The notes under the pieces were generated by a model. The model saw only the letters and a list, made by a program, of their open reading frames with translations. It ran no database searches and was not told the DNA's origin. A stretch of 64,000 nt of DNA from JADJYF01 sp965278995 (lineage in GTDB: Bacteria; Pseudomonadota; Gammaproteobacteria; Ga0077536), in NCBI GenBank assembly GCA_965278995.1, contig OZ257136.1, forward strand, positions 4,402,001-4,466,000, given 5' to 3'. Shown piece by piece: positions 7,617 through 17,705 of the stretch. How positions within the stretch are numbered: the stretch's first letter is position 1; the number at the start of each line of letters is the position of its first letter. The translations under genes were made by a program, and so were the position numbers.

Positions 7617-9017
7617 TTATTTCTGCCGGCGCTGAGCGCGCAGACGCGTGCCGTCGCTCGGACCGACCGCGATGCCGCGGCGTGCCGGGCGCGACACTGC
7701 ACCGCGCGGTCGTTCCAGATCGAGTGTCTGAAACAGCGTCGCCAGCACGACTTTCATTTCATACAGCGCGAAAGCCTGACCCAGGCAGGCGCGATTGCCG
7801 CCGCCGAAAGGATTCCATTCATGCGGCGCGAATTTGCGTTCGAGAAAACGATCCGGCCGGAACAGCGTGGGTTCAGGGTACAGATCGGCGCGCTGGTGCA
7901 GCAGATGGATGGCCGGACACAGCACCACGCCGGGCGGATAAGTGAATTCACCGACAGTGATCTGTTGTTTCAAGACGCGAACGACGAACGGCAGGATGGT
8001 CCGCAGCCGCAGGCTCTCCCGGATCGCGGCATCGAGATATTCCAATGCGGGCAGATGCTCGGGTCGCGGCAGCTCCGTACCGCACACGGCGGTGAGTTCG
8101 GCCCGGATGCGGCTCATGACATCGGCGCGCGAGACCATGAGCTCGAGCGCCCAGGCCAGCGACAGCGCCGTGGTGTCGTGACCCGCCGCGAGTATCGTCA
8201 CGATGGCGTCACGCAGTTCGACGTCGCTCATCTTCGATCCGTCATCGAATCGCGTGGTCAGCAGATCGCTCAACAGACTGGGCGGTCGGTCCGCTTCGGG
8301 ACGCGCGCGCTGTTCGGCGATGACTTCATACAGCCGCGCGTCGAGTCGTCGCCGCAGGCGATAGAACGGCAGCCAGCGCGAATTCTCGAAGCGATGCGGT
8401 GGAAACAGATTCCACAGCACGAGGACCAGGGGATGGCGCACTTCACGCAGCAGTCGCCCGATGCTGGCCTGCAGATCTTCGAACGCCGCCCCGCTGCCGA
8501 GACCGAGAGCGGCCCGCAGGATGACGCGCAAGGTGACACCCTGCATGGCTGTATCGGCGCGCACGATGCCCGCGCCGGCCCAGGCGTCGGCGGTCGCCAG
8601 TGCCTCCTGCTGCATGGCATCGAAGAACGTCCGCATGCGTTCGCCTTTGAGCGGCGGCAGCAGGACGCGGCGCTGGCGAACGTGTGGCGCGTCGTCCAGG
8701 ACCAGCACCGAGGTCTGCCCGACCAGGGTCGCCAGGATCAGATTGCCTTCGCCCGCATGCAGGATGGCGGGGTCGCCACGAAACACTTCGCGAATATCGT
8801 CGGGTCGAGTGAGCATGATCAGATGCCCGAGACCGGCGAGTTTGAACTGGAAGGTTTCGCCGAGGCGACTCAGGTCGTCGAGGAACTTGAGCGGCGTGAA
8901 CGAATACTGCAGCAATTGGATGATGGGATGCGTGCCGGAGCCAGGCGGCAGCCGGATAGTCTCGCCGACGCCACGAACGTGAACCGTTGTCGTAGCGGGA
9001 TCAACCGTTGTTTCCAT
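7617..9017 (-). CDS. Cytochrome P450
   Basis: 466 residues. Landmarks in order: I-helix oxygen-activation motif AAGHDTTALSLAW near residue 277, K-helix ESLRLR (ExxR) near 332, and the heme loop NPFGGGNRACLGQAFALYE near 415, whose Cys ligates heme. No N-terminal membrane anchor, so probably a soluble bacterial class that needs ferredoxin or flavodoxin partners, none of which is nearby. The start overlaps the end of the SelW-like gene by 17 bp. The substrate is unknown; the acyl-CoA neighbours suggest a lipid or terpenoid. Confidence 0.93.
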   Translation of the reverse strand: METTVDPATTTVHVRGVGETIRLPPGSGTHPIIQLLQYSFTPLKFLDDLSRLGETFQFKLAGLGHLIMLTRPDDIREVFRGDPAILHAGEGNLILATLVGQTSVLVLDDAPHVRQRRVLLPPLKGERMRTFFDAMQQEALATADAWAGAGIVRADTAMQGVTLRVILRAALGLGSGAAFEDLQASIGRLLREVRHPLVLVLWNLFPPHRFENSRWLPFYRLRRRLDARLYEVIAEQRARPEADRPPSLLSDLLTTRFDDGSKMSDVELRDAIVTILAAGHDTTALSLAWALELMVSRADVMSRIRAELTAVCGTELPRPEHLPALEYLDAAIRESLRLRTILPFVVRVLKQQITVGEFTYPPGVVLCPAIHLLHQRADLYPEPTLFRPDRFLERKFAPHEWNPFGGGNRACLGQAFALYEMKVVLATLFQTLDLERPRGAVSRPARRGIAVGPSDGTRLRAQRRQK

Positions 9018-9237
9018 CGCATGGCTCCAGCGTGGCGTCGACCTCGGCGTCGGTCGGAAATCGCCCGGTGCGTTTCTTGGAATAAGTCAGCCGCCCATCG
9101 ACCGAGATCTCGAAAACACCGCCACCGCCCTGTTTCAAGGCAATCTCAGTTGCGCCGAGTGCTACCAGCCGGTCCCTCGCACGGAGGGCTTTGGGTTCGT
9201 AGTTTCACATCACGCAATATTCAATCTCGATTTTCAT
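9001..9237 (-). CDS. SelW-like (Rdx family) selenoprotein with in-frame UGA
   Basis: Translating from ATG 9237 through TGA at 9205-9207 gives a continuous 78-residue protein ending at 9001. It begins MKIEIEYCVM-U-NYEPKA. Cys8 and Sec11 form the CxxU redox motif of SelW-like Rdx proteins, and the NYEPKA continuation, GGGGVFEISVDG turn and KKRTGRFP segment are family hallmarks. Family members are small thioredoxin-fold proteins thought to act with thiols such as glutathione. Length is normal for the family. A SECIS-like hairpin follows the UGA (9174-9188). It is the first gene of the minus-strand run and overlaps the P450 start. The early UGA hides it from ordinary ORF calling. Confidence 0.9.
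9174..9188 (-). promoter_or_regulatory. Bacterial SECIS-like hairpin for the SelW-like gene
   Basis: On the transcript, CCCUC-CGUGC-GAGGG forms a perfect 5-bp stem with a 5-nt loop whose second base is G. Twenty-one nucleotides separate the UGA from the loop, inside the spacing expected for bacterial SECIS elements. Confidence 0.7.
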
Positions 9238-9357
9238 GGACTGGCTCCGGCGTCGCAATGCTTCATCCTACGACGCCGTGCACCTGCTGAGCTACCATGC
9301 GGCATCGGCACGCGTTGTAGGGGCGCCCGGTATAGCGGGACGAAAGGAGGTTCGAGC

Positions 9358-10341
9358 ATGCAGTTCACCATCGTTGGCGCCGGTGCGCTCGGCACCATCC
9401 TGGGCGCGCACCTGATTGCCGCCGGTCATGACGTGACCCTCATCGCGCGTGGCGAGCGGGCGCGTAGGATAGTGGCCGATGGCCTGGTCGTGCGCGGCTT
9501 GAGCGAACTCAGCCTACCGTGTCGGGTGCTGACCCCGGAACACAGCCCGCGAGCGCCGGGGGTGCTGGTGTTCGCGGTCAAGACCTATCACATGGAAGAC
9601 GCGCTGCGTGCGCTGGCTGGCAGCCGGCCTGAAGCGGTGTTCTCGCTCGCCAACGGCGTCATGAAAGGCGACCAGCTCAGTACCGCTTTCGGCGCATCCT
9701 GCGTGCTCGGCTGTATGGCCAACTTCAGCGGCGAGCTGCTGGCCGATGGTGCGGTCGAGTTCACGCGCAATGTTCGGCTCTCGCTCGGCGGCGCGTCGGG
9801 TTATGGCGGCGCCTCCGCGACGGCGCTTGCTGCGACCATTGCGGCTGCCGGCATCGTCAGTGTGGCGGTGGATGAAATTGAATCGGTGGAATGGTCGAAG
9901 TTCATCGGCTGGGTCGCGTTGTTCGCGCTGGCCGTGATCGCGCGCCGTACGACCGGCGTTTTTCTCGGCAGTCCGCGTTTCGCGGCCCTCGGTGTACAGC
10001 TGGTGTGCGAAGCGTACAGTGTCGCCGCCGCGCGCGGCATCGCACTGATCGACGCCTCGCCGGTGCCGGTGGCCACGCTGGTCCGGCAGGCACAAGCTGG
10101 GGACGTGCCTGCCGCCATCGCGACTTTGCGCCAGACCGGTGCCGGCTTCCAGACCAGCTCGCCTGGACATCGCATGTCGGCGCTGCAGGATCTCGATGCT
10201 GGTCGCCGCCTGGAGGTGCACGAAACACTTGGCTATGTCGTCGCTGAAGCCCGCCGATTCGCACTGCCGGTGCCGACGCTGGCGCTGTGCTACGACATTG
10301 CTGCGGGCTTGGACGATCTGTCGGTTGCAGCCAGCGGCTGA
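9358..10341 (+). CDS. Ketopantoate reductase PanE/ApbA family protein
   Basis: 327 residues, ATG at 9358 after a strong AAAGGAGG. N-terminal NAD(P)-binding Rossmann motif IVGAGALGTILGAHL at residues 4-18. A central FAVKTYHMEDAL segment matches the K-x-Y/x region of the family. The C-terminal helical domain contains EWSKFIGWVALFAL and SSPGHRMSALQDLDAGRRLE, resembling the substrate-binding ExD region. PanE reduces 2-dehydropantoate to pantoate for CoA synthesis, but many paralogues act on other 2-keto acids, so the symbol is withheld. Monocistronic by position, divergent from the selenoprotein run. Confidence 0.88.
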   Translation: MQFTIVGAGALGTILGAHLIAAGHDVTLIARGERARRIVADGLVVRGLSELSLPCRVLTPEHSPRAPGVLVFAVKTYHMEDALRALAGSRPEAVFSLANGVMKGDQLSTAFGASCVLGCMANFSGELLADGAVEFTRNVRLSLGGASGYGGASATALAATIAAAGIVSVAVDEIESVEWSKFIGWVALFALAVIARRTTGVFLGSPRFAALGVQLVCEAYSVAAARGIALIDASPVPVATLVRQAQAGDVPAAIATLRQTGAGFQTSSPGHRMSALQDLDAGRRLEVHETLGYVVAEARRFALPVPTLALCYDIAAGLDDLSVAASG

Positions 10342-10484
10342 CGGCAACCGGGCCCGGGTGCCAGAATGCCGATGCAGCGTAGGGGCCGGCAGCCGCTACT
10401 TGGTCACAGAGACCCCACCACTGCAGGACGCTGAAAAGTTCACCATGAGCTGATAGCGAGCTGATCTAATCCGGAGCAACCGAC

Positions 10485-12281
10485 ATGCCGAGCTATACCG
10501 CCCCCGTCGCCGACACGACTTTCATCTTGAACGAAGTGCTCCGCATTGGCGATTACGCCCACCTGCCCGGATTCGAGGAAGCGACGCCCGATCTCGTCAG
10601 TGCAATCCTGAGCGAAGGGGCGAAGTTCGTGCAGGAAGTCCTGCAGCCGCTGAATCAAATAGGTGACGAGGCAGGCTGCACGCGACACGCCGATGGCAGC
10701 GTGACGACGCCGCCCGGCTTCAAGCAGGCCTATCAGCAGTTCTGCGAAGGCGGCTGGCTCGGCCTGGCGGTGCCGCAGGCCGTCGGTGGACAGGGCCTGC
10801 CACATGTCGTCGCCAATGCTTTCGAGGAGTACCTGATCTCGGCCAATATGGCTTTCGCCATGTACGCCGGACTGACGCTGGGTGCGATGGCCGCCATCCG
10901 TGCGGTCGGCTCGCCGGAACAACAAGCCATGTTGTTGCCGAACATGGCGGCCGGCGTCTGGGCCGGCACCATGAATCTGACCGAGCCCCATTGCGGCACG
11001 GATTTAGGGCTCCTGCGAACCCGTGCCGAGCCGCAAGCCGACGGCAGCTATCGCATCAGCGGCACAAAAATATTCATCTCCGCTGGCGAGCATGATTTGA
11101 GCGAGAACATCATTCATCTCGTGCTGGCGAAAATGAGCGACTCGCCGGACAGCGTTCGTGGCATTTCTCTGTTCGTCGTACCGAAGTTTCTGATCAACGC
11201 CGACGGCACCCTGGGCGCGCGGAACGCCGTCAGTTGTGGCGCTATAGAAGAAAAGATGGGCATCCACGGCAACGCGACGTGTGTGCTGAACTACGACGGT
11301 GCCACCGGTTATCTCATCGGTGAGAAAGAAAAAGGGATGCGCGCGATGTTCATCATGATGAACGCTGCACGTCTTGGCGTTGGCGTACAGGGCCTGTCGA
11401 TCTCGGAAGTCGCCTGCCAGAACGCCGCCATCTATGCTCGCGATCGCATTCAGGGTCGTGCGCTGTCGGGGCCGAAGAATGCCGCCGGTAAGGCCGACCC
11501 GATTATCGTTCATGCCGACGTTCGGCGTATGTTGATGAACGCGCGCGCGTTCAACGAAGGCGCGCGAGCGCTGGCGCTGTGGGGCGCCCTGCAGGTCGAT
11601 CTAACGCATCTCGCCGAAACGCCTGAAGCACGCCAGCAAGCCGATGATTTGATCGGACTGTTGACGCCGGTCATCAAGGGCTATTTCACCGACAAGGGCT
11701 ATGAGAATGCGACCAATGCCCAGCAATGTTTTGGCGGTCACGGCTATATTCGTGAATGGGGCATGGAGCAGTTCGTGCGCGATGCGCGCATCGCCATGAT
11801 CTACGAGGGCACCAATGGCATTCAGGCGCTCGATCTGGTCGGGCGAAAACTGCCGGCAAACGGTGGTCGTGCGCTCAGCGCCTATATGAAAATAGTCAAC
11901 GGGTTCATCGCCACGCATGCCGATCACGCAGTCGTCGGGCCGATGGTTGCTGCACTGGGATGTGCCGTCGCCGACCTGCAGGCGGCGACAGGCTGGCTGA
12001 TGCGGAACGCGATGATGAAACCGGACAATGCGGGCGCAGCGGCGGTCCCGTATCTGCATCTGATGGCGCTGGTCATGTTCGGGCACATGTGGGGTCAGCT
12101 TGCGCTCGCCGCACAGACCGGGTTGGATCAGGGTACCGGTGGTGACGCGGATTTTTATCGCAATAAGCTCGTGACAGCGCGCTATTTCTTCTCGCACATG
12201 CTGCCGGAGAGCTCAGTTCACCGGGCGCGCGTCGAAGCCGGCGCTGATAACGTCATGGCTCTGGCTGCGGAAGCTTTTTGA
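10485..12281 (+). CDS. Acyl-CoA dehydrogenase, DmdC-like long form
   Basis: 598 residues, the length of the DmdC-type (3-methylmercaptopropionyl-CoA dehydrogenase-like) branch rather than the 380-400 of ordinary acyl-CoA dehydrogenases. An extra N-terminal segment is followed by [16 protein letters not shown] (FAD/substrate segment near 165), the [15 protein letters not shown] strand, [17 protein letters not shown] near 415, and [17 protein letters not shown] near 435 with the likely catalytic Glu. A C-terminal helical extension completes the family pattern. It oxidises an acyl-CoA and passes electrons to ETF. Substrate unknown; DMSP-derived acyl-CoA is only one possibility. Confidence 0.9.
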   Translation: MPSYTAPVADTTFILNEVLRIGDYAHLPGFEEATPDLVSAILSEGAKFVQEVLQPLNQIGDEAGCTRHADGSVTTPPGFKQAYQQFCEGGWLGLAVPQAVGGQGLPHVVANAFEEYLISANMAFAMYAGLTLGAMAAIRAVGSPEQQAMLLPNMAAGVWAGTMNLTEPHCGTDLGLLRTRAEPQADGSYRISGTKIFISAGEHDLSENIIHLVLAKMSDSPDSVRGISLFVVPKFLINADGTLGARNAVSCGAIEEKMGIHGNATCVLNYDGATGYLIGEKEKGMRAMFIMMNAARLGVGVQGLSISEVACQNAAIYARDRIQGRALSGPKNAAGKADPIIVHADVRRMLMNARAFNEGARALALWGALQVDLTHLAETPEARQQADDLIGLLTPVIKGYFTDKGYENATNAQQCFGGHGYIREWGMEQFVRDARIAMIYEGTNGIQALDLVGRKLPANGGRALSAYMKIVNGFIATHADHAVVGPMVAALGCAVADLQAATGWLMRNAMMKPDNAGAAAVPYLHLMALVMFGHMWGQLALAAQTGLDQGTGGDADFYRNKLVTARYFFSHMLPESSVHRARVEAGADNVMALAAEAF

Positions 12282-12321
12282 ACAGCCACTGCCGCTTGAG
12301 TTCGATGACGGGGCTTTACCG

Positions 12322-12717
12322 ATGAACGAACGCGAACTGCGCGAGCGCGCGATTCTGGACGCCTACGCGCGATATCTGGCTGCGTTTGTGGCCAACGATC
12401 TGGCGACTCTCGATACGCTGATTGCCTATCCCGTAACTTACATCGCCGATGGCGTGACGCACACACTGACTCAGTTCCCGGTGGCGCCAGCGGAGCTCCT
12501 GGCTGCAAAACAATGGCATACCACGATCAACGCCGAGTACGCGGTAGTTGCCAGCAGTGCGGACAAGGCGCATGTCGTCCTGACCAACGCCTCTCGGGTG
12601 CGTATCGATGGATCATTGATTGAACAGGTAGCAGCGTTCTATGCCTTCAAACGGACAGCCGAGGGCTGGAAGATTTTCGCCATGTCGGATGTTCTGACGC
12701 CTGCCGGCAGTTGCTGA
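12322..12717 (+). CDS. SnoaL/NTF2-like fold protein
   Basis: 131 residues, 40 bp after the acyl-CoA dehydrogenase. The pattern fits the NTF2/DUF4440 fold: an N-terminal helix (AILDAYARYLAAFVANDLAT), DTLIAYPVTYI, then strands ending with FYAFKRTAEGWKIFAMSDV. Such proteins are small enzymes or binding proteins with a conical pocket. No catalytic residues can be assigned. Confidence 0.65.
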   Translation: MNERELRERAILDAYARYLAAFVANDLATLDTLIAYPVTYIADGVTHTLTQFPVAPAELLAAKQWHTTINAEYAVVASSADKAHVVLTNASRVRIDGSLIEQVAAFYAFKRTAEGWKIFAMSDVLTPAGSC

Positions 12718-12910
12718 CGACGCGGGGGATCGTGCTGACGCCGGGAACGTCTTGCCGGTACGCAGGGTCCTAAGGTTCAGGTTCGGTTTAGATGCCATCT
12801 GCAAGACTGCGCCAGAACAGATGTAGCGCTGTCGGTGTCGACAGCAACGATTTCGAGAGAGCCATCAGGCGCACATCACCTCATGGCGTGACAGTGAGCG
12901 GAGCATGATC

Positions 12911-13306
12911 ATGAAGAACACATCGGTAATATCAGCGCTGATACTGGCGCTTGCCGTCAGCGCGAGTTTCCCCGCCGCTGCGGGCGGGCGTCATCACGGT
13001 CATGGCCGCAGCAATTTCGGCTTCTATTTCGGCGGCCCTGTGTATGACCCGTTCTGGGGTCCGAGCCCGTTTTTCAGGCCCTATCCCTATTATTACGAAC
13101 CTCGTACGGTGATTATCGAGCGCGAGCCGCCGGTGTATGTCCAGCGACAGACGGCGCCCGTGGCTCCGGTCGCACCGGCGCCAGCAGCGCCGACCGTCTG
13201 GTATTACTGCCAGAGCCCGGCTGGCTACTACCCTTACGTGCAGAATTGTTCCCAGCAATGGGTCAGCGTCGATCCGCGCAGCATTGCGCCGCCGGCCCCA
13301 CGCTGA
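12911..13306 (+). CDS. Exported Tyr/Pro-rich protein
   Basis: 131 residues. The ATG at 12911 is preferred over 12905 because GGAG lies 7 bases upstream. It has a Sec signal peptide (SALILALAVSASFPAAAGG) and a His/Gly-rich stretch (GGRHHGHGRSNFGF). Next come aromatic and Pro-rich segments, then the motif WYYCQSPAGYYPYVQNC with two Cys, ending in QQWVSV. The YYC...GYYPYVQ.C motif recurs in proteobacterial exported proteins of unknown function. Periplasmic or outer-membrane location is inferred. Confidence 0.7.
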   Translation: MKNTSVISALILALAVSASFPAAAGGRHHGHGRSNFGFYFGGPVYDPFWGPSPFFRPYPYYYEPRTVIIEREPPVYVQRQTAPVAPVAPAPAAPTVWYYCQSPAGYYPYVQNCSQQWVSVDPRSIAPPAPR

Positions 13307-13331
13307 CAGCGCGTTCCGCAGGAGATCTGAT

Positions 13332-13934
13332 GTGAGCAAGAATTCGACCATACCTTTCGCGTTGCTCGGCCTCGCCTTGGCCGTGAGCGGTTGTGCGACG
13401 TATCCGACCGGACCCAGTCTGATGGCACTGCCCGGTACCAGTTCCACATTCGAGCAGTTCCAAGCCGATGACGCCAACTGCCAGGCTTATGCAGCGCAAT
13501 CCAGCGGTGTCAGCGATCCGCAGAACGCCGCTGCAAGCAGCGGTGTTGACAGCGCTGCAGTCGGAACGATTGTTGGCGCCGCCGCTGGCGCACTGATCGG
13601 TGCTGCGAGTGGCGATGCTGCAGCAGGTGCCGCCATCGGCGGCGGCGGCGGACTGTTGCTCGGTGCCGCCAGTGGCACCGACGCGTATGACACGACTGGC
13701 TATCGCGCACAGGATCGTTACGACAACGCCTATACCCAATGCATGTACGCGCGTGGTCACCAGGTGCCGGTCTCGGCAACTGCGGCAGCTCAGATCAACG
13801 CGCAGCAGGCGCAGCAAGCACAGCAGCAGGCTGCACCGGTCTATTCGCCGCCGCCGCCCGGTGGTGTGCCGATAGGCACTGCCCCGCCCGTCACCTATCC
13901 GCCACCGGGAACAGCACCCCCGCCGGGCTATTGA
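13332..13934 (+). CDS. Glycine-zipper lipoprotein
   Basis: 200 residues from a GTG at 13332 preceded by AGGAG. Lipobox LAVSGC at residues 17-22 predicts a lipoprotein. Residues 75-120 hold a glycine-zipper stretch (GTIVGAAAGALIGAASGDAA and repeats) of the kind that inserts in or spans membranes. A DNAYTQCMYARGHQVP motif follows, then Gln-rich and Pro-rich tails. 25 bp after the preceding exported protein, so probably cotranscribed; both look like envelope proteins. Function unknown. Confidence 0.75.
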   Translation: MSKNSTIPFALLGLALAVSGCATYPTGPSLMALPGTSSTFEQFQADDANCQAYAAQSSGVSDPQNAAASSGVDSAAVGTIVGAAAGALIGAASGDAAAGAAIGGGGGLLLGAASGTDAYDTTGYRAQDRYDNAYTQCMYARGHQVPVSATAAAQINAQQAQQAQQQAAPVYSPPPPGGVPIGTAPPVTYPPPGTAPPPGY

Positions 13935-13978
13935 GGCTGCGTCGGCTGGGACGCGCCATCGGTTGGATTGATTGATGC

Positions 13979-14002
13979 TGACGGGCCAGTGATGGCCCGT
14001 CA
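13979..14002 (+). terminator. Hairpin, possible terminator before the ABC exporter
   Basis: TGACGGGCC-AGTGAT-GGCCCGTCA is a perfect 9-bp stem with a 6-nt loop, 44 bp after the lipoprotein stop and 40 bp before the ABC ATPase. No T-run follows, so it may be a weak terminator or another structured element. Confidence 0.45.
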
Positions 14003-14041
14003 GCACATCCGCTGTCGGGCCTATCGGTTAGAATCGCCCGC

Positions 14042-14976
<935 letters not shown>

Positions 14977-14980
<4 letters not shown>

Positions 14981-15753
14981 GGCGTTTCGCGTTCAACCGT
15001 CATGGCGTCTGGGCCATCTACAAGTTCGAGCTGGGGCGCACCGCGCGTACGCTGCTGCAGAGCATTGCGACACCGGTCATCACCACCTCGCTCTACTTCG
15101 TTGTGTTCGGCTCGGCCATCGGTTCGCGCATGACGAACGTCGATGGCGTACCGTATGGCGCCTTCATCGTGCCTGGCCTGATCATGCTGGCGGTGTTGAC
15201 TGAGAGTATTTCGAACGCGTCGTTCGCCATCTACATGCCGAAATTCATTGGCACCATTTACGAATTATTGTCGGCACCGATTTCGCCGTTCGAAGTCGTT
15301 CTCGCCTATGTCGGCGCGGCGGCGACGAAATCGGTCATCCTCGGCGCATTGATCCTGGCGACAGCCGGTTTCTTCGTGCCGCTCGAGATCCTGCACCCGC
15401 TGTGGATGATTGCTTTCCTGGTGTTGACATCAGTAACGTTCAGTCTGTTCGGGTTCATCATCGGCGTGTGGGCCAAAGGCTTCGAGCAACTGCAGTTCAT
15501 TCCCATGCTGATCATCACGCCGCTGACTTTTCTCGGCGGTGCATTCTATTCAATCGAGATGCTGCCGCCCGCGTGGCGTACCGTGACGCTGTTCAATCCC
15601 GTTGTGTATCTGATCAGCGGTTTCCGCTGGAGTTTTTACGGCGCGGCGGATGTCGCTATCGGTATCAGCGTGGCGTTCATCGCTGGATTTCTGCTCGCCT
15701 GTCTCGGCGTGGTCTGGTGGATGTTCAAGACCGGCTACCGGCTGAAAGCCTGA
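14977..15753 (+). CDS. ABC-2 type exporter, permease subunit
   Basis: 258 residues with about six hydrophobic helices and the ABC-2 pattern: a loop [20 protein letters not shown] near residue 90 and [20 protein letters not shown] near residue 178. This is the integral-membrane partner of the preceding ATPase (4-bp overlap), resembling NodJ/YadH-type permeases. Substrate unknown. Confidence 0.92.
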
Positions 15754-15769
15754 CGGCGGGAGGTACGGC

Positions 15770-16369
15770 ATGCGGAAGCTGATCTTTCTGCCCGGCGTCG
15801 GCGCCGATCCCGGATTCTGGCAGCCGCTTGGCAAACGGCTGCCGGCAGATTGGAACAAGGTCTACCTCGGCTGGCCGGGCCTCGGTCATCAACCGCCGTC
15901 ACCGCAAGTTCGCTGTTACGACGACCTTGTCGCCATGGTCGTTGCGGAACTCGGCGATGAGCGGGTCGATGTGCTGGCGCAATCGATGGGTGGGGCGATC
16001 GCTTTACAGGTCGCGCTGAATTATCCGTCGCGCGTACGGCGACTGGTGCTGGCCGTGACGGCGGGCGGACTCGATGTTGCCAGTCTCGGCGCGAGCGACT
16101 GGCGCCCGGCTTATCGTCTGGAGTATCCGGAGGCAGCCAGCTGGGTTTATGACATGAGGCCGGATCTGGCTGGCGAGTTCGGCAACATCCACCAACCGAC
16201 GCTGCTGCTGTGGGGTGACAACGACCCGATCAGCCCGCTGGCAGTCGGTGAATATTTGAACAACGCACTACCGTGTGCCGCGCTCGAAATCGTCCGCGGT
16301 GGCGATCACGGTTTGATCAACAGCCGGTCCGATGCAGTCGCGCCGGCGATTCTGCGTCATCTCGCCTGA
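15770..16369 (+). CDS. Alpha/beta hydrolase
   Basis: 199 residues. PGVGADPGFWQPL near residue 9 (oxyanion region), nucleophile elbow AQSMGGAIAL near residue 70 with Ser, Asp in LLWGDNDPISPL near 147, and His in VRGGDHGLINS near 178: a complete catalytic triad pattern. Short for the fold, with a reduced cap. It follows the ABC permease by 16 bp and may be cotranscribed; its substrate cannot be told. Confidence 0.85.
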   Translation: MRKLIFLPGVGADPGFWQPLGKRLPADWNKVYLGWPGLGHQPPSPQVRCYDDLVAMVVAELGDERVDVLAQSMGGAIALQVALNYPSRVRRLVLAVTAGGLDVASLGASDWRPAYRLEYPEAASWVYDMRPDLAGEFGNIHQPTLLLWGDNDPISPLAVGEYLNNALPCAALEIVRGGDHGLINSRSDAVAPAILRHLA

Positions 16370-16380
16370 GCGTGTTCCCG

Positions 16381-17613
16381 CTACGGTGCAAACAAAGCGC
16401 TGCGAAACTCGTCCGTGAAGGCTTCCGACGGCAGCTGTTCAGCCCCGATGTAAGTCGCCGCCACGAGCGCTCCCCACTCCGGCCGTTCGCCCAAGCGTTG
16501 CATGGCTCGGGTTCGCCCAGCTTCCCCGTCAATGTCCGTGCGTGTGAAAAGATCGGCCGCGAAACGCGTGATGTGCGATATCCGGCGTGCCAGCTCGCGC
16601 CGCGCGCGGCCGTATTCATTGAATATATCGCTGGTCCAGTTCGGATTGCTGCGTAGTATATCGCGGACCATCCGTGCATCCCTGAGTGTCACCGACAAGC
16701 CTTGCCCGGAAATGGGATCGGTATAGCCTGCTGCATCACCAATCAGCACCGCGCCTTCCAGGAACGGTTTGTCCACGCTTGCATACTGGCTGGGATACGC
16801 TCGACATGGTCCGCAAGGCGTGGCTGCACTCAGTGCTCGACCACCCGGTAGATGATCGACGTCGTAAGCCGCGAGAAGATTGCGCGCACCCTCGTCCCCG
16901 GTGTAACGCCCACGCTGCTCCAATCCATAGTCGACGTACAGCCGAATCTTGCCTTCACCCTGCGGAAAGATGAGGAACATCACGTCGCCGGCCTTGCCAA
17001 AAGCCTGCAAATCGTCGGGCCATTCATCGGCACCGGTCACCAGTAGCCCGGAAATCAGATGATCGATTTCGTGTTCGATCATCGGGATCGCGGTTTGTCG
17101 CCGCACCGTCGAAGAGCGCCCGTCTGCCCCTACGACAAGTCGGCAGCTATGGGTATGGTGCACGCCATCGTGATCGAACCGAACCTGCGGTTCAGCACCA
17201 GCGCGTACCACAAGGTTCGCAATGCCGCGTCTGATTTTCGTTCCGCATATTTTGGCGTGATCCAGTAACCCGTTCTGCATGGCGACGTGCTCCATGCAAA
17301 GCGGCCCGGGTGTCCCGGGGATCAGGTCAGCGAGGTAATGTACGTTGGCCTCGGCCACCTCGGGAGCAAGAAGTTCGTCGTAGATGATCGAACGCGTGAC
17401 GTGGTGCCCTCCAGTGGATATCAAGAGGTCATAGATCCCCAGTTGTTTCGCTTCGATGACGCCCCAAGGCGCCATCCATTCCCCACGCACTCGGTCGACG
17501 AACGTCGTTTCCCGCTCAAGGATCTCCACCGACAGGCCAGCTTGAGCCAGATTAGCCGCCAGTGCGCTGCCGCCGATACTGCCGCCGATTACGATCACGT
17601 CAAATGATTGCAT
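16381..17613 (-). CDS. FAD-dependent oxidoreductase (PHBH-fold monooxygenase/reductase-like)
   Basis: 410 residues. N-terminal dinucleotide motif VIGGSIGGSALAANLAQAG at residues 6-24, LVVGADGRSSTVRRQ (DG motif) near 160, and VLIGDAAGYTDPISGQGLS (GD motif) near 290 define the group A flavoprotein monooxygenase/geranylgeranyl-reductase fold. Substrate not evident. It is convergent with the hydrolase, 11 bp apart. Confidence 0.88.
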   Translation of the reverse strand: MQSFDVIVIGGSIGGSALAANLAQAGLSVEILERETTFVDRVRGEWMAPWGVIEAKQLGIYDLLISTGGHHVTRSIIYDELLAPEVAEANVHYLADLIPGTPGPLCMEHVAMQNGLLDHAKICGTKIRRGIANLVVRAGAEPQVRFDHDGVHHTHSCRLVVGADGRSSTVRRQTAIPMIEHEIDHLISGLLVTGADEWPDDLQAFGKAGDVMFLIFPQGEGKIRLYVDYGLEQRGRYTGDEGARNLLAAYDVDHLPGGRALSAATPCGPCRAYPSQYASVDKPFLEGAVLIGDAAGYTDPISGQGLSVTLRDARMVRDILRSNPNWTSDIFNEYGRARRELARRISHITRFAADLFTRTDIDGEAGRTRAMQRLGERPEWGALVAATYIGAEQLPSEAFTDEFRSALFAP

Positions 17614-17705
17614 GGTTCCCCCGCCCGCTTTTGAGATCCCGCGGGCCTGTCTTGTAGCCTAGAACAGCCGAATTTCGCGGACTTTGCAAGACGAACGGTT
17701 CGTTC

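Noticed and set aside
6927..9290. A 787-codon open frame on the plus strand across the ECH, P450 and SelW genes
   Set aside because: Antisense to three genes with clear catalytic motifs; long antisense frames are common in GC-rich DNA, and its translation shows no domain.
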